From: a virus | Strand: one strand, 5' to 3' | IMG/VR virus record: IMGVR_UViG_3300020463_000065 | Coordinates: 1 to 33,715 of that record | DNA length: 33,715 nt | Part shown: piece after piece, positions 6,319 through 13,739 of the stretch | Layout of the letters: each line of letters opens with the position of its first letter | Position numbering within the stretch: position 1 is the first letter of the stretch | Translations under genes and position numbers: made by a program | The notes under the pieces: model-generated | What the model saw: the letters and a program-made list of their open reading frames with translations, nothing else | Database searches by the model: none | Told to the model about the DNA's origin: nothing

Positions 6319-7214
6319 TTGTGGTTGGATATAGCACCGGAGGCCATGGTAGATTTTTACAATATCTAGTTAGATGTTACGTGGCAGGCAAAATTTTACC
6401 AACGCCTTTCAACGAAAACGGAAATTCTCATAATCAAAATCACGAAGACGATATTTGCGTCGCTTACGATTTATTAGATAAAGGTATGAATAAAAAATTT
6501 ATGAATGAAGTAAAGGCAGGCAAATCGAAGTTAATAACTGTCTATCCCGATACTAATGATGATTTTTTGTATCAACTTAAAAATACTTTTGATAGAGTTG
6601 GTAATCTCACATCTTCGGGTGCGAAACTTGTAGAACATGATATTGTAGAATACATCAGACAAACAGGAGCACCTTTAAATTGGAAACAAGAATTTTTACA
6701 ATATTATAACATAGATATGGAAACACAAAAAGTGCCCCGAATGGTGTTAAGGAACTATTTTTTATTTTTGATGTACACTTACTTCAACCATGGGATCTGG
6801 ACAAGCAAACAATATCTGGAAAATTTTTCATCATCATTAAAAGTAAAACAATTATTACAATATAACGAAATAAAATCCTTTTTAGATAATTTTTTCCAAA
6901 AAAATCTTGACTTTGCAGAGATACATCAAGTATTTTTGCAAAAAAATAATGTGTTGTCTAATATAGAAAAAGAAAATGAAATTATAGAAGCAGTAGAAAA
7001 TAATGTAAATTTAATGATTACAGGGTTAGATTTGATTACTGAATCTAGTATTTTATATCGTTTAGAGAAAAAATATTTTGATATTCCGTTTAACTTAGGT
7101 AACAACTTTTTCACAAATACAAAAGAAATTAAAGATTATATAGATCATTTTCCTGCCTATTTAAAAAAACCAAATAAAATATTTCAGCAATATTTTAAAT
7201 TTTACCAACCGTAA
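6315..7214 (+). CDS. Hypothetical protein, possible P-loop/sulfotransferase-like N-terminus (299 aa)
   Basis: Function not recognised. It opens with a strand-loop-helix, IVVGYSTGGHGRFLQYLV, resembling a nucleotide- or PAPS-binding loop at the extreme N-terminus (as in sulfotransferase-like phage proteins), but it lacks GKS/T, so the match is weak. Residues about 70-90 (KSKLITVYPDTNDDFLYQL) could be the second strand of such a fold. The remainder is Asn/Lys/Phe-rich and helical. No signal peptide or clear membrane segment. Codon use is strongly A/T at third positions (AAA, TTT, AAT, TTA), unlike the structural genes on either side, which suggests separate acquisition. It is translationally coupled to the GIY-YIG gene by a 4-base ATGA overlap. 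Confidence 0.6.
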   Translation: MIVVGYSTGGHGRFLQYLVRCYVAGKILPTPFNENGNSHNQNHEDDICVAYDLLDKGMNKKFMNEVKAGKSKLITVYPDTNDDFLYQLKNTFDRVGNLTSSGAKLVEHDIVEYIRQTGAPLNWKQEFLQYYNIDMETQKVPRMVLRNYFLFLMYTYFNHGIWTSKQYLENFSSSLKVKQLLQYNEIKSFLDNFFQKNLDFAEIHQVFLQKNNVLSNIEKENEIIEAVENNVNLMITGLDLITESSILYRLEKKYFDIPFNLGNNFFTNTKEIKDYIDHFPAYLKKPNKIFQQYFKFYQP

Positions 7215-7222
7215 ACTACGCC

Positions 7223-7266
7223 AAAAAAAAACCCCCGACTCGTAAAAGCCGGAGGCTTTGGGTTTT
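7223..7266 (-). terminator. Rho-independent terminator of the histone H1-like gene
   Basis: The outer stem pairs 7228-7234 with 7260-7266 (AAAACCC/GGGTTTT). An inner stem pairs AAAGCC 7245-7250 with GGCTTT 7254-7259 around a 3-base loop. On the minus strand it ends in a run of nine T (7223-7231), 19 bases after the stop at 7285. On the plus strand it ends in only four T, so it may weakly terminate the 299-residue gene's transcript too. Confidence 0.85.
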
Positions 7267-7284
7267 GCAAAATCCAATAATCGA

Positions 7285-7479
7285 TTACGCCGCTGTCTTC
7301 GCCGCGTTCTTGACTTCCTGAATTTCTTTTCTTCTGGCTTTGATCAACTTAGACAGATTTGCCAATGCTTTTCTGGCTCTAGTTGCAGATGCTTTGACAC
7401 CTTTCTCAACGAACTTACCATTCTCTTCTGAGTAAGTTTGAATCTCTGTCATGATCGATTCATGTGTTTCATTTGACAT
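7285..7479 (-). CDS. Histone H1-like (Hc1-type) basic protein (64 aa)
   Basis: 64 residues in two parts: an acidic helix (MSNETHESIMTEIQTYSEEN) and a basic, Ala/Lys/Arg-rich helix (KASATRARKALANLSKLIKA, then RRKEIQEVKNAAKTAA). The 'KgvkAsatRaRkaL..L.Kl.K..RkEi.e.K' pattern matches the Hc1 family of bacterial histone H1-like proteins that coat DNA, and similar small proteins are common in marine T4-like phages. It probably binds phage or host DNA. It is a single-gene unit: a strong Shine-Dalgarno (AGGAG seven bases before ATG) at one end and an intrinsic terminator at the other suggest high expression. It sits on the opposite strand to its neighbours. Confidence 0.75.
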   Translation of the reverse strand: MSNETHESIMTEIQTYSEENGKFVEKGVKASATRARKALANLSKLIKARRKEIQEVKNAAKTAA

Positions 7480-7523
7480 ATGTTTTTCTCCTTCTATTGT
7501 CGTACGATATAATTAATTAACAT

Positions 7524-8069
7524 ATGTTTAATTTAAGCACACAAGATGTGGTTTTGTCAATAGAAAAAGCACCTTTGAAAGTTGTTAGGGGAATAATTTA
7601 TCAAGAATACGCAAACTTTTTTGGTAATACCTATGAATTAGATTTTGGTAAAAAAGAAAATTTTGATAAATTAGAAAATCAAACACAGTTGAACAGAGTA
7701 AAATTGTCCAAGGACAACGAAGTAATGAAAAAACTTACGGTGTTTTTTATGAACACAACCATTACTAAAACACTTGAAAAAAAATTTAACACAACTCTCA
7801 AGTTTGATTCTGTGGATGTTTGGATAGATGGTAAAGGATACAAACTTCCGCCCCATGTGGATGACTCTAGAATTAAATTACATCTGCAGGTTTATCTCAG
7901 CAATAACAACGAAGGCACATCACTTTACAATCCAGAGGGAGAATTGTTATATACTTTTCCATTTAAGGTAAATTATGGATATGCATTATACAACGGTGCA
8001 TACAGTTATCACGGTGTAGAAGAAGTTGAGGAAGACGGAAGGACTAGTTTATATGTTAGATACAGTTAG
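7524..8069 (+). CDS. 2-oxoglutarate/Fe(II)-dependent dioxygenase-like protein (181 aa)
   Basis: The C-terminal half has the double-stranded beta-helix signature of the 2OG-Fe(II) oxygenase family, as in prolyl-4-hydroxylase-like proteins. It shows H111-V-D113 (LPPHVDDSRIKLHLQVYLSN), then GTSLYNPEGELLYTF, then the distal H163 in YSYHGVEEV, and R173 with S175 (DGRTSLYVRYS) where the 2-oxoglutarate carboxylate binds. All three metal ligands and the cosubstrate Arg are present, so it is probably active; the substrate is unknown. Residues 1-100 are a less conserved N-terminal region. Codons are AT-rich like the genes on either side. No clear Shine-Dalgarno is seen; a TATAAT lies only about 10 bases before ATG. 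It overlaps the next gene by 17 bases, so the two are probably produced together. Confidence 0.75.
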   Translation: MFNLSTQDVVLSIEKAPLKVVRGIIYQEYANFFGNTYELDFGKKENFDKLENQTQLNRVKLSKDNEVMKKLTVFFMNTTITKTLEKKFNTTLKFDSVDVWIDGKGYKLPPHVDDSRIKLHLQVYLSNNNEGTSLYNPEGELLYTFPFKVNYGYALYNGAYSYHGVEEVEEDGRTSLYVRYS

Positions 8070-8856
8070 TAAAGTTTTACATCCTATCGAAGACGAGTAT
8101 TTGTCAAATTTAAAAAGTAACTTTTTTTCTCAACCGCAAAAGCAAGTCAGCACAACAGAATTTAAATTGTTAGCCAACGATTGGTTTCAAAGCAGTAAAT
8201 TAAACAATATATCAGGTTGGGATAAATTTCCGCATACTGATATAATGCTTGGTTGCACCCATTTTATAGAATCCACTTGTCTAAGATACGGGTGGAATAT
8301 ACAGCACATACCAAACGAGTATTCTTATTATTCATTGAATGGCAAACGTCCAACAGAGATTGAAAATCTTGAAGAGAACACACCTTTGATTATCAGTTTG
8401 CCCACTTGGCAATATTGTAATATACATCCAGATTGGAATGAAATTTTAAAGATAGCGGAACAAAGGAATATAAAAATTCACATTGATGGAGCCTGGTTTC
8501 AATCCGCACGTAATATTGATTTTGATTTTGATCATCCAAACATCCAAAGTTTTGGTATGAGTATAGGAAAAGGTATAGATGTGCAATACAATAGAATTGG
8601 CTTACGATGGAGCAGACAAAAATCAATCGACAGTATCACAATAATGAATCAATTTGATCAAATACATCATACAGCAATTACTTGTGGGGCCTACATTATG
8701 CAAAATATCGATAAGGATTATGCATGGAATCATTATGCTGAAGCAAACAAAAAAATTGCAGATAAAAACGGACTAATACAGACAAACAGTTGTCATGTTT
8801 TAAAAGATAAAGAAAATAATTTATGGGGAATTGGAAAAATTGTTGCTAAACAATAA
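8053..8856 (+). CDS. Short PLP-dependent aminotransferase-like protein (267 aa)
   Basis: Resembles the large domain of fold-type I PLP enzymes. A cofactor-loop-like segment (MLGCTHFIESTCLRYG) is followed by LIISLPTWQYCNIHPDW and EILKIAEQRNIKIHIDGAWF. In the last, D145 is placed like the Asp that binds the pyridine N. Next is IQSFGMSIGKGIDVQYNRIG, where K173 is in the position of the Schiff-base Lys. The Asp-Lys spacing of 28 fits aminotransferases. It is much shorter than usual (about 400 residues): the N-terminal arm and most of the C-terminal small domain are missing. It may therefore be a reduced enzyme or a PLP-binding relic. I use ATG 8053; a TTG at 8026 would lengthen the overlap with the dioxygenase. 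AT-rich codons. It converges with gp46 and overlaps its 3' end by 11 bases. Confidence 0.6.
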   Translation: MLDTVSKVLHPIEDEYLSNLKSNFFSQPQKQVSTTEFKLLANDWFQSSKLNNISGWDKFPHTDIMLGCTHFIESTCLRYGWNIQHIPNEYSYYSLNGKRPTEIENLEENTPLIISLPTWQYCNIHPDWNEILKIAEQRNIKIHIDGAWFQSARNIDFDFDHPNIQSFGMSIGKGIDVQYNRIGLRWSRQKSIDSITIMNQFDQIHHTAITCGAYIMQNIDKDYAWNHYAEANKKIADKNGLIQTNSCHVLKDKENNLWGIGKIVAKQ

Positions 8857-10621
8857 TTTCTACATCGTTAGCATAGTTTGTAAATCCATTTTCTTTTATA
8901 ACTTTTAGTACTGAATTTACTCTGCTGACCAATTCATCTTTGTGTGATATCAAAAATATATTTTTTTTCTGTGTTCTGCTCATGTCCTTTAGTACTGCCA
9001 TAGAACTCTCAACTCCTGATATGTCCATACCAGCATCAACAAGTTCATCGATGAATAACAAGTTGATCTGTTGATAAAGGCTTTCCCAAACATCTCTGAA
9101 CGCCCAACTCAGACTTAATATCAATCTGTTTCTTTCACCTCTGCTCAAGTTGTCAAAGTCTAGTTCTCTGCCTAGTTCTTCGATACGCACACTTAGATCT
9201 GATTGGAAAGTTACCGTGTGCGGCAGTTTCACTTTGCCCAAGAAGTATGCTAAACGTTGATTCAAGTATGTTAAGTTTTGTTCTATAATTCTTGTTCTTA
9301 TGAAAGAATCTTTTGCCGTCAGTAACTTGTACAAGAATTCTTGGTGCCTGTGCAAGTCCTCTAATTCATTTGCTTTCTCAAAATCAATTTTTTGTATGGC
9401 CGTTTTTGTAAGTTCTTCTACTTGTTCTGCATATGGATCATGTTTCTTCTCATTCTGTTCTAGTTGACGATTTAGATCCTTCAATGATCCCTTGTGGTTA
9501 TATGCTTCGTCCATTGTGTCATAGTATGTGTCTGGTGTAACACCTAGGTCGCCGATTTCGTCTATACCCTGTTGTATTTTTGCAAGATCACTTTCAAGTT
9601 TTGAACTGTATTCCTTGGATTCGGTCAGTGTTGCTTTGAGTTTGTCTACAAGATGTGTGTGCTTGTCGTCTAATAATTCTTGTTCACATGTTGGACATTT
9701 TTGTTGTGCGGCATATTCCAAATCACCCTCAGTTTTGTCCACTGTGTTTTTTGCTTTTGTGTATGAGTCCTCGTGATATGCTTTTTCTTTTTGTAAACTT
9801 AATAATTTAATGTAGTTTTCATTGTGCTTCTGCAGACGTTTGTGTGAGTCTAGTTCTTTTTTAATGTCTACTTTCTCTAGTTCTGCTATTGCTTCTGCAA
9901 AACTTTGTGAATCTTCTTCTTTCTGTCTTTGCCAAGCACTTGACCTTATCTTTAAACTTTCAATTGATTCTTTTATTTTTTCATTTGACGCTTCTTTGGC
10001 ATCTATTTTTAATTTTTCTTCAGTCAGTATTTGTTTGGTTGCTTTTTGTTTTTCTTTAAGTAGATCTGCTTTTTGTGAGAGTAGTGTTATACCAAGCAAC
10101 TGTTCAATAATTTCCCTTTGTTCGTTTGCTTTGGTTGACAAAAATGGTTGTGTGTATGTGTTCAACGCAATTATGTTTTTAAACATGGAATGGGTCATAC
10201 CCATCAACTTGTTTATTTCGATCTGTGTTTCTCTGTTCTCACCTTGTGCTTCGTTGCTTTCCGTATTTTGTTCAATGTTGTTTGCATAAAATTTAAATAT
10301 CTGAGGTTTTCTTCCACGTTCTATTGTGTATTCAACATTGTTTTTTACAAACTTGACACTAACCAACATTCCTTTTTCGTTGGTTTTGTTTACGAGATTG
10401 TCTCTCCTTATGTTTGTCAATGCTTCGCCAAAGAACACATATGAAAGTGCATTAATGATTGTAGTCTTACCAGTACCATTCCTAGCACCAGCGTCATCAC
10501 CACCCAGGTCCATGTTCTCACCAATCACGAGCACAAGATTTTTGTTTGCAAAATTTATTGCTTGAGCCTGATTGCCCACACTCATGAAGTTTTTTACTGT
10601 GAGTTCTTTAATCGTTAGCAA
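8846..10621 (-). CDS. 46: Recombination endonuclease subunit gp46 (SbcC/Rad50-like ATPase, 591 aa)
   Basis: ATPase partner of gp47 in the T4 Mre11/Rad50-type complex that resects DNA ends for recombination-dependent replication. N-terminal ATP-binding part: IKELTVKNFMSVGNQAQAIN, with NGTGKTT and Lys52 as the P-loop Lys. A long coiled coil follows, interrupted by a zinc hook C309-P-T-C312. The C-terminal ABC part has signature L492-S-R-G-E, Walker B LLFIDE (D525, E526) and a distal ISHKDE. An insertion (MDLGGDDAGAR) precedes NGTGKT, so the first Walker A Gly is displaced. The start is TTG at 10621, with AGAGG about eight bases upstream inside the overlapping small gene; the first ATG would remove the first beta-strand. 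Last gene of the gp55-gp47-small ORF-gp46 operon. Confidence 0.93.
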   Translation of the reverse strand: MLTIKELTVKNFMSVGNQAQAINFANKNLVLVIGENMDLGGDDAGARNGTGKTTIINALSYVFFGEALTNIRRDNLVNKTNEKGMLVSVKFVKNNVEYTIERGRKPQIFKFYANNIEQNTESNEAQGENRETQIEINKLMGMTHSMFKNIIALNTYTQPFLSTKANEQREIIEQLLGITLLSQKADLLKEKQKATKQILTEEKLKIDAKEASNEKIKESIESLKIRSSAWQRQKEEDSQSFAEAIAELEKVDIKKELDSHKRLQKHNENYIKLLSLQKEKAYHEDSYTKAKNTVDKTEGDLEYAAQQKCPTCEQELLDDKHTHLVDKLKATLTESKEYSSKLESDLAKIQQGIDEIGDLGVTPDTYYDTMDEAYNHKGSLKDLNRQLEQNEKKHDPYAEQVEELTKTAIQKIDFEKANELEDLHRHQEFLYKLLTAKDSFIRTRIIEQNLTYLNQRLAYFLGKVKLPHTVTFQSDLSVRIEELGRELDFDNLSRGERNRLILSLSWAFRDVWESLYQQINLLFIDELVDAGMDISGVESSMAVLKDMSRTQKKNIFLISHKDELVSRVNSVLKVIKENGFTNYANDVEIIV

Positions 10622-10772
10622 GTTGTTTCCTCTTCCATTCGTTATATCCTCTCAGCCACTCTTCCTGCGTTACAGGTTTTGCAAGTTGATCCAAAAGTGA
10701 TTGTTTGGTTACAGGTTCCTCGAGATCACCTTTCAACACTTTTATCAATTTCTTTTTACTAATTCGTGACAT
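10608..10772 (-). CDS. Small ORF between gp47 and gp46 (54 aa)
   Basis: 54 residues, starting MSRISKKKLIKVLKGDLEEP and containing QLAKPVTQEEWLRGYNEWKR. Basic N-terminus, then a helix with Trp and Tyr. Its ATG lies inside the last codons of gp47 (14-base overlap), and its stop lies 14 bases inside gp46. It thus bridges the two subunit genes in a third frame and supplies the Shine-Dalgarno for gp46. No function recognised. The tight double overlap and conserved-looking composition support a real gene, perhaps acting with the nuclease or only coupling translation. T4 also has small genes around 46, but I cannot equate this with one of them. Confidence 0.7.
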   Translation of the reverse strand: MSRISKKKLIKVLKGDLEEPVTKQSLLDQLAKPVTQEEWLRGYNEWKRKQLAND

Positions 10773-11781
10773 CTAGATCGTTGTAAATTGCTGTTAATAC
10801 GTTCTTGTCATAGACTTCTGAATCCACACCCTGTAATTGTTTTATAACGATTTGATCCACGCTGTCAAACTTCTGCACTTCTACCAGTGGTTGTCGTGCG
10901 TTGTCCACTTGCTCTGGGATCAGTTGCAGTTCCCTCAAATCGTATTTGTCTATAAACGTTTCTCTGACAAAGTTTGCTTCTTCATACGAGATTTTTATGT
11001 CTAGCGTGACTCTCACATACATTTTTGGTTTTAAGTATTTGTCTGGGTCTTCTAGCAACTCCGAAACTTTTATTGTGATATACCTCGGCATATCGGGCCA
11101 GTTAATATACTTGGGTTCTTTCCCATAATCAATGATCATCATGCCGCGATCGTCATCCCATGCGTCAGCATAGTTGTGCGGGAAAGCGTTGCCCATGTAT
11201 GTTACGTTCTTCATCACTTGTCTTTTATGGAAGTGTCCTGAGAATACCTGTCCACAACCTTCAAAATGATCAGTCTGTATTCCGCCCACATCCGGCATCT
11301 CTACCATGGCGTTCATTTTGAAATATGGCAGTTCAAAATGTCCAAAAACATATTTTTGGTTTAACTTCTGTATCTTTTTCCATTCGTCTCCTACTATCCA
11401 CGGAATGATTGCAACATCGTCCTCGACTATCCAATCATTTACAAGATGAATGTTTGGAATATTCCTGATATATTCCATTGAATTGATTTCTCTTTTTTCT
11501 CTGTAGAAAAGATCGTGATTCCCCATCATGACATAGACTTTCTCAAAAGCCTGTCCAAGCCTTTCCATGTTAGACACAGTGTAGTTCATTGTGGAAACAT
11601 TTGTCGCAGATCTATGATGATGCCAATCACCTAGGAATATACAAGTCTCGCAACCTTCTGCCTTGGCCTGTTCTATGAACCAATAGATGAACGCTTCACA
11701 GTCGTCGTTGTGTACACGACTGTTGCCCTTCATCCCGAAGTGTATGTCCGTGAAGCAGGCCACTTTTTTAAAGAATGCCAT
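10759..11781 (-). CDS. 47: Recombination endonuclease subunit gp47 (SbcD/Mre11-like, 340 aa)
   Basis: Calcineurin-type metallophosphoesterase that forms the nuclease of the gp46/gp47 complex. Metal-binding motifs in order: D12-x-H14 (FTDIHFG), GDWHHHR with D52, G87-N-H-D90, a GHFE segment, and SGHFHKRQ near the end of the catalytic domain. The remaining C-terminal part (about 130 residues) should contact gp46. The length matches T4 gp47 (339 residues). It starts 3 bases after the gp55 stop, and its own stop overlaps the start of the small ORF. All metal ligands seem intact. Confidence 0.93.
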   Translation of the reverse strand: MAFFKKVACFTDIHFGMKGNSRVHNDDCEAFIYWFIEQAKAEGCETCIFLGDWHHHRSATNVSTMNYTVSNMERLGQAFEKVYVMMGNHDLFYREKREINSMEYIRNIPNIHLVNDWIVEDDVAIIPWIVGDEWKKIQKLNQKYVFGHFELPYFKMNAMVEMPDVGGIQTDHFEGCGQVFSGHFHKRQVMKNVTYMGNAFPHNYADAWDDDRGMMIIDYGKEPKYINWPDMPRYITIKVSELLEDPDKYLKPKMYVRVTLDIKISYEEANFVRETFIDKYDLRELQLIPEQVDNARQPLVEVQKFDSVDQIVIKQLQGVDSEVYDKNVLTAIYNDLDVTN

Positions 11782-11784
11782 TTA

Positions 11785-12765
11785 TTACCACCTCTTCTTG
11801 ACTATTGGTTTGTGATTGCTCATGTCAACTTTTCTAGAGTTAACACTTGCAAAATCTTCTTTATCGATCTTACCTTTTTTCTTCAGCACTTTGTTTAATT
11901 TTGCAATACCGGTCTTATTGACCTGTCGCACCTCACCGTGTATTGTTTTCATTCTTTTTTTGTGTATCGGCGAACTGGCATCATTTTCATTTTGTCTTGT
12001 AAAACTAGGCATCATGTTGTTCTGTTCGAGCAGATCATCTCTGATTGCTTGATTCTTCTTTTCGATGTTCAAGATTCTTGTGAAACTGTTTGTTATGGCC
12101 GCTGTGTAATATGCGAAAGGATTGTCTGATTTAGATTCATCAAACTGCAAGCCAATTTGGCTCAGTTGCATCAACGCCTGTGATTGCATCTCATCGTTGT
12201 AGGTGTATCCTCTCCAGTTGGCCCTCGTGCCGTATCTCTCGCAAAGTTTCATGTACATCATTGCCAGTTGATTGGTCATCTTGCCATGGTCACATGAGAA
12301 GTGTCCGTTGTCCATTCCACCTATCCAGTGTGATTTTCCTACGCATACAAGTTTACCCTTCACATCGAATCTGTAGTGTTGGAATGGTGGGAAGTTTACT
12401 TTGCTGTGATGGTCCGCCACGGTCTTAGGATTTTTCTTTCTCTGGTCGTCCATGGGCACGTGATCGAACATCATTACTCTGAACACAAGATCGGTCTTGT
12501 CTATCTTTCTCGGACTCACTGTGTAGTCCACTAATTTAATTTTTTTTAGTCCTGCTGTTTTGGCCTCTTCCCATGCTTCTTGTGTCAAACGTTTGGCCTT
12601 GGCCTTACGTGCCTGTGCTACCGCACTTGCATTGATTTTCTTTAGGGTGGGCACTATGAGATCAAACTGTGAGTCTTCTTGTGCTATGTAAGAACAGTAT
12701 GTGTTCTTGCTGGCATGTATCTGCAGAAGCAGATCTCTGTTGTTCAGGTACTTGACTCTCTTCAT
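11785..12765 (-). CDS. 55: Late-transcription sigma factor gp55 (326 aa)
   Basis: Sigma70-family factor that directs host RNA polymerase to phage late promoters. The N-terminus VKYLNNRDLLLQI matches T4 gp55 (YVNNKELLQAI). Residues about 165-250 (QLAMMYMKLCERYG, then GYTYNDEMQSQALMQLSQIG and FDESKSDNPFAYYTAAITNS, then FTRILNIEKK) match the gp55 sigma-region-2 core line by line, including 'FDE.K..NP.AY'. T4 gp55 is 185 residues. This one has an extra N-terminal insertion (residues about 30-160, with an HHSKVNFPPFQHYRF / GKSHWIGGMDNGHFSCDHGK segment) and a longer basic C-terminus. Matching TATAAATA boxes occur in this window. Strong Shine-Dalgarno (AGAAGGA) before ATG. First gene of the nuclease operon; its own promoter should lie in 12766-12856, where I see no clear consensus. 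Confidence 0.85.
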   Translation of the reverse strand: MKRVKYLNNRDLLLQIHASKNTYCSYIAQEDSQFDLIVPTLKKINASAVAQARKAKAKRLTQEAWEEAKTAGLKKIKLVDYTVSPRKIDKTDLVFRVMMFDHVPMDDQRKKNPKTVADHHSKVNFPPFQHYRFDVKGKLVCVGKSHWIGGMDNGHFSCDHGKMTNQLAMMYMKLCERYGTRANWRGYTYNDEMQSQALMQLSQIGLQFDESKSDNPFAYYTAAITNSFTRILNIEKKNQAIRDDLLEQNNMMPSFTRQNENDASSPIHKKRMKTIHGEVRQVNKTGIAKLNKVLKKKGKIDKEDFASVNSRKVDMSNHKPIVKKRW

Positions 12766-12856
12766 AAATTCCTTCTCTGTATATAATGTAAAGTGACCAC
12801 AAACAGGTCTGTTGAATCGTGCCGTATGGTGAATTAAGTGCGCCTAGAATAATGCC

Positions 12857-12864
12857 TATAAATA
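12857..12864 (+). promoter_or_regulatory. Late promoter box TATAAATA before gp48
   Basis: Exact T4 late consensus, ending 44 bases upstream of the gp48 ATG. It drives the baseplate operon. It also argues against the in-frame upstream starts near 12819 and 12852 for gp48. Confidence 0.85.
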
Positions 12865-12908
12865 TAGTTAAAGTATACGAAATTTTACAAAGGAAAGCAA
12901 CCATTATA

Positions 12909-13739
12909 ATGGCATTTGGTGAAATAGGAAAAATAGTTAAGAACGTGGGATCGGGCATATTCAATAGGACCTTGGGCAGGCTTACGGGTGCCGGTATTTC
13001 CACAGACTCCAGGATCGTCAACGCTAGGGCAAAATGGTCAGGACGTAGCGACAAGACTGACTGGCGTGTGAGATTGCAAGTTCCAGACGGACCATTGACA
13101 CAGTTCTTTGATTTTGCCAATAATCCGATCATGAAACCTCTAGAACCATCACAGGGTATGTTCTGGCCCCTGACACCCACAATGCAGATAGCACACCAGG
13201 CCGCCTACAACGCCATGGATATGACACACAGCAATTTTCCACACCAGGCCTATCAGAACTCACAAATTGATTCTTTAAACATTATTGGAGAATTTCCTGT
13301 GCAGAACAGCGATGATGCCAAGCACTGGGTAGCCACAGTGAATTTTTTAAGGACAGCAACAAAAATGTTTTTTGGTAGTGACGATGGCCTTAACGGACTG
13401 AAAGGTAATCCTCCACCGATACTGCATCTTTATGGATACGGGGATCACATGTTCAACAGGGTACCAGTGGTGGTAAACTCATTCAACATAGAGCTGAGGC
13501 AAGGCATAGATTACATTTCAACAAAACAGACTCAAGTAGGTTATGGGCAAGGCAGAGTGGATCCCACTTTGGCGGCGGCAGTGGAGGCCGGTGAATCACA
13601 GACCTGGGCACCAACACTGTCAAACATATCGGTGTTGATAACACCGATCTACAGCAGAGATGAGGTCAAGAAGTTCTCAATGAAGAAATTCGTCAACGGT
13701 GAACTCAACGGCAAAGGCGACGAGGTAGGATTTATCTAA
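12909..13739 (+). CDS. 48: Baseplate tail-tube cap protein, gp48-like (276 aa)
   Basis: Matches the protein called gp48 (tube cap/initiator of the tail tube) in T4-like marine phages. It has FDFANNPIMKPLEPSQGMFW followed by PLTPTMQIAHQAAYN, SNFPHQAYQNSQIDSLNIIG, HWVATVNFLRTATKMFFG and GNPPPILHLYGYG. Last is TWAPTLSNISVLITPIYSRD and a VKKFSMKKFVNGEL tail. gp48 and gp54 of T4 are related and both cap the tube; only one such gene is present here, so the label 48 rather than 54 follows usual practice. I use ATG 12909, downstream of the late promoter and preceded by AAGGAAAG at a rather long spacing. The stop overlaps the gp53 start (TAATG). Confidence 0.7.
   Translation: MAFGEIGKIVKNVGSGIFNRTLGRLTGAGISTDSRIVNARAKWSGRSDKTDWRVRLQVPDGPLTQFFDFANNPIMKPLEPSQGMFWPLTPTMQIAHQAAYNAMDMTHSNFPHQAYQNSQIDSLNIIGEFPVQNSDDAKHWVATVNFLRTATKMFFGSDDGLNGLKGNPPPILHLYGYGDHMFNRVPVVVNSFNIELRQGIDYISTKQTQVGYGQGRVDPTLAAAVEAGESQTWAPTLSNISVLITPIYSRDEVKKFSMKKFVNGELNGKGDEVGFI

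Noticed and set aside
7473-7513. TTGACA at 7473 with TATAAT at 7508 as a sigma70 promoter for the dioxygenase gene
   Set aside because: The spacing is 29 bases, far from 17, and TTGACA is part of the histone-like gene's start codons. TATAAT alone would leave almost no leader.
12766-12856. A minus-strand promoter for the gp55 operon
   Set aside because: Only loose TATAT-like matches with wrong spacing were seen. The promoter must be near here but cannot be placed.
12819-12908. Upstream start for gp48 at 12819 or 12852
   Set aside because: The exact late promoter box at 12857-12864 lies inside that extension, and MAFGEIGK fits as the true N-terminus.
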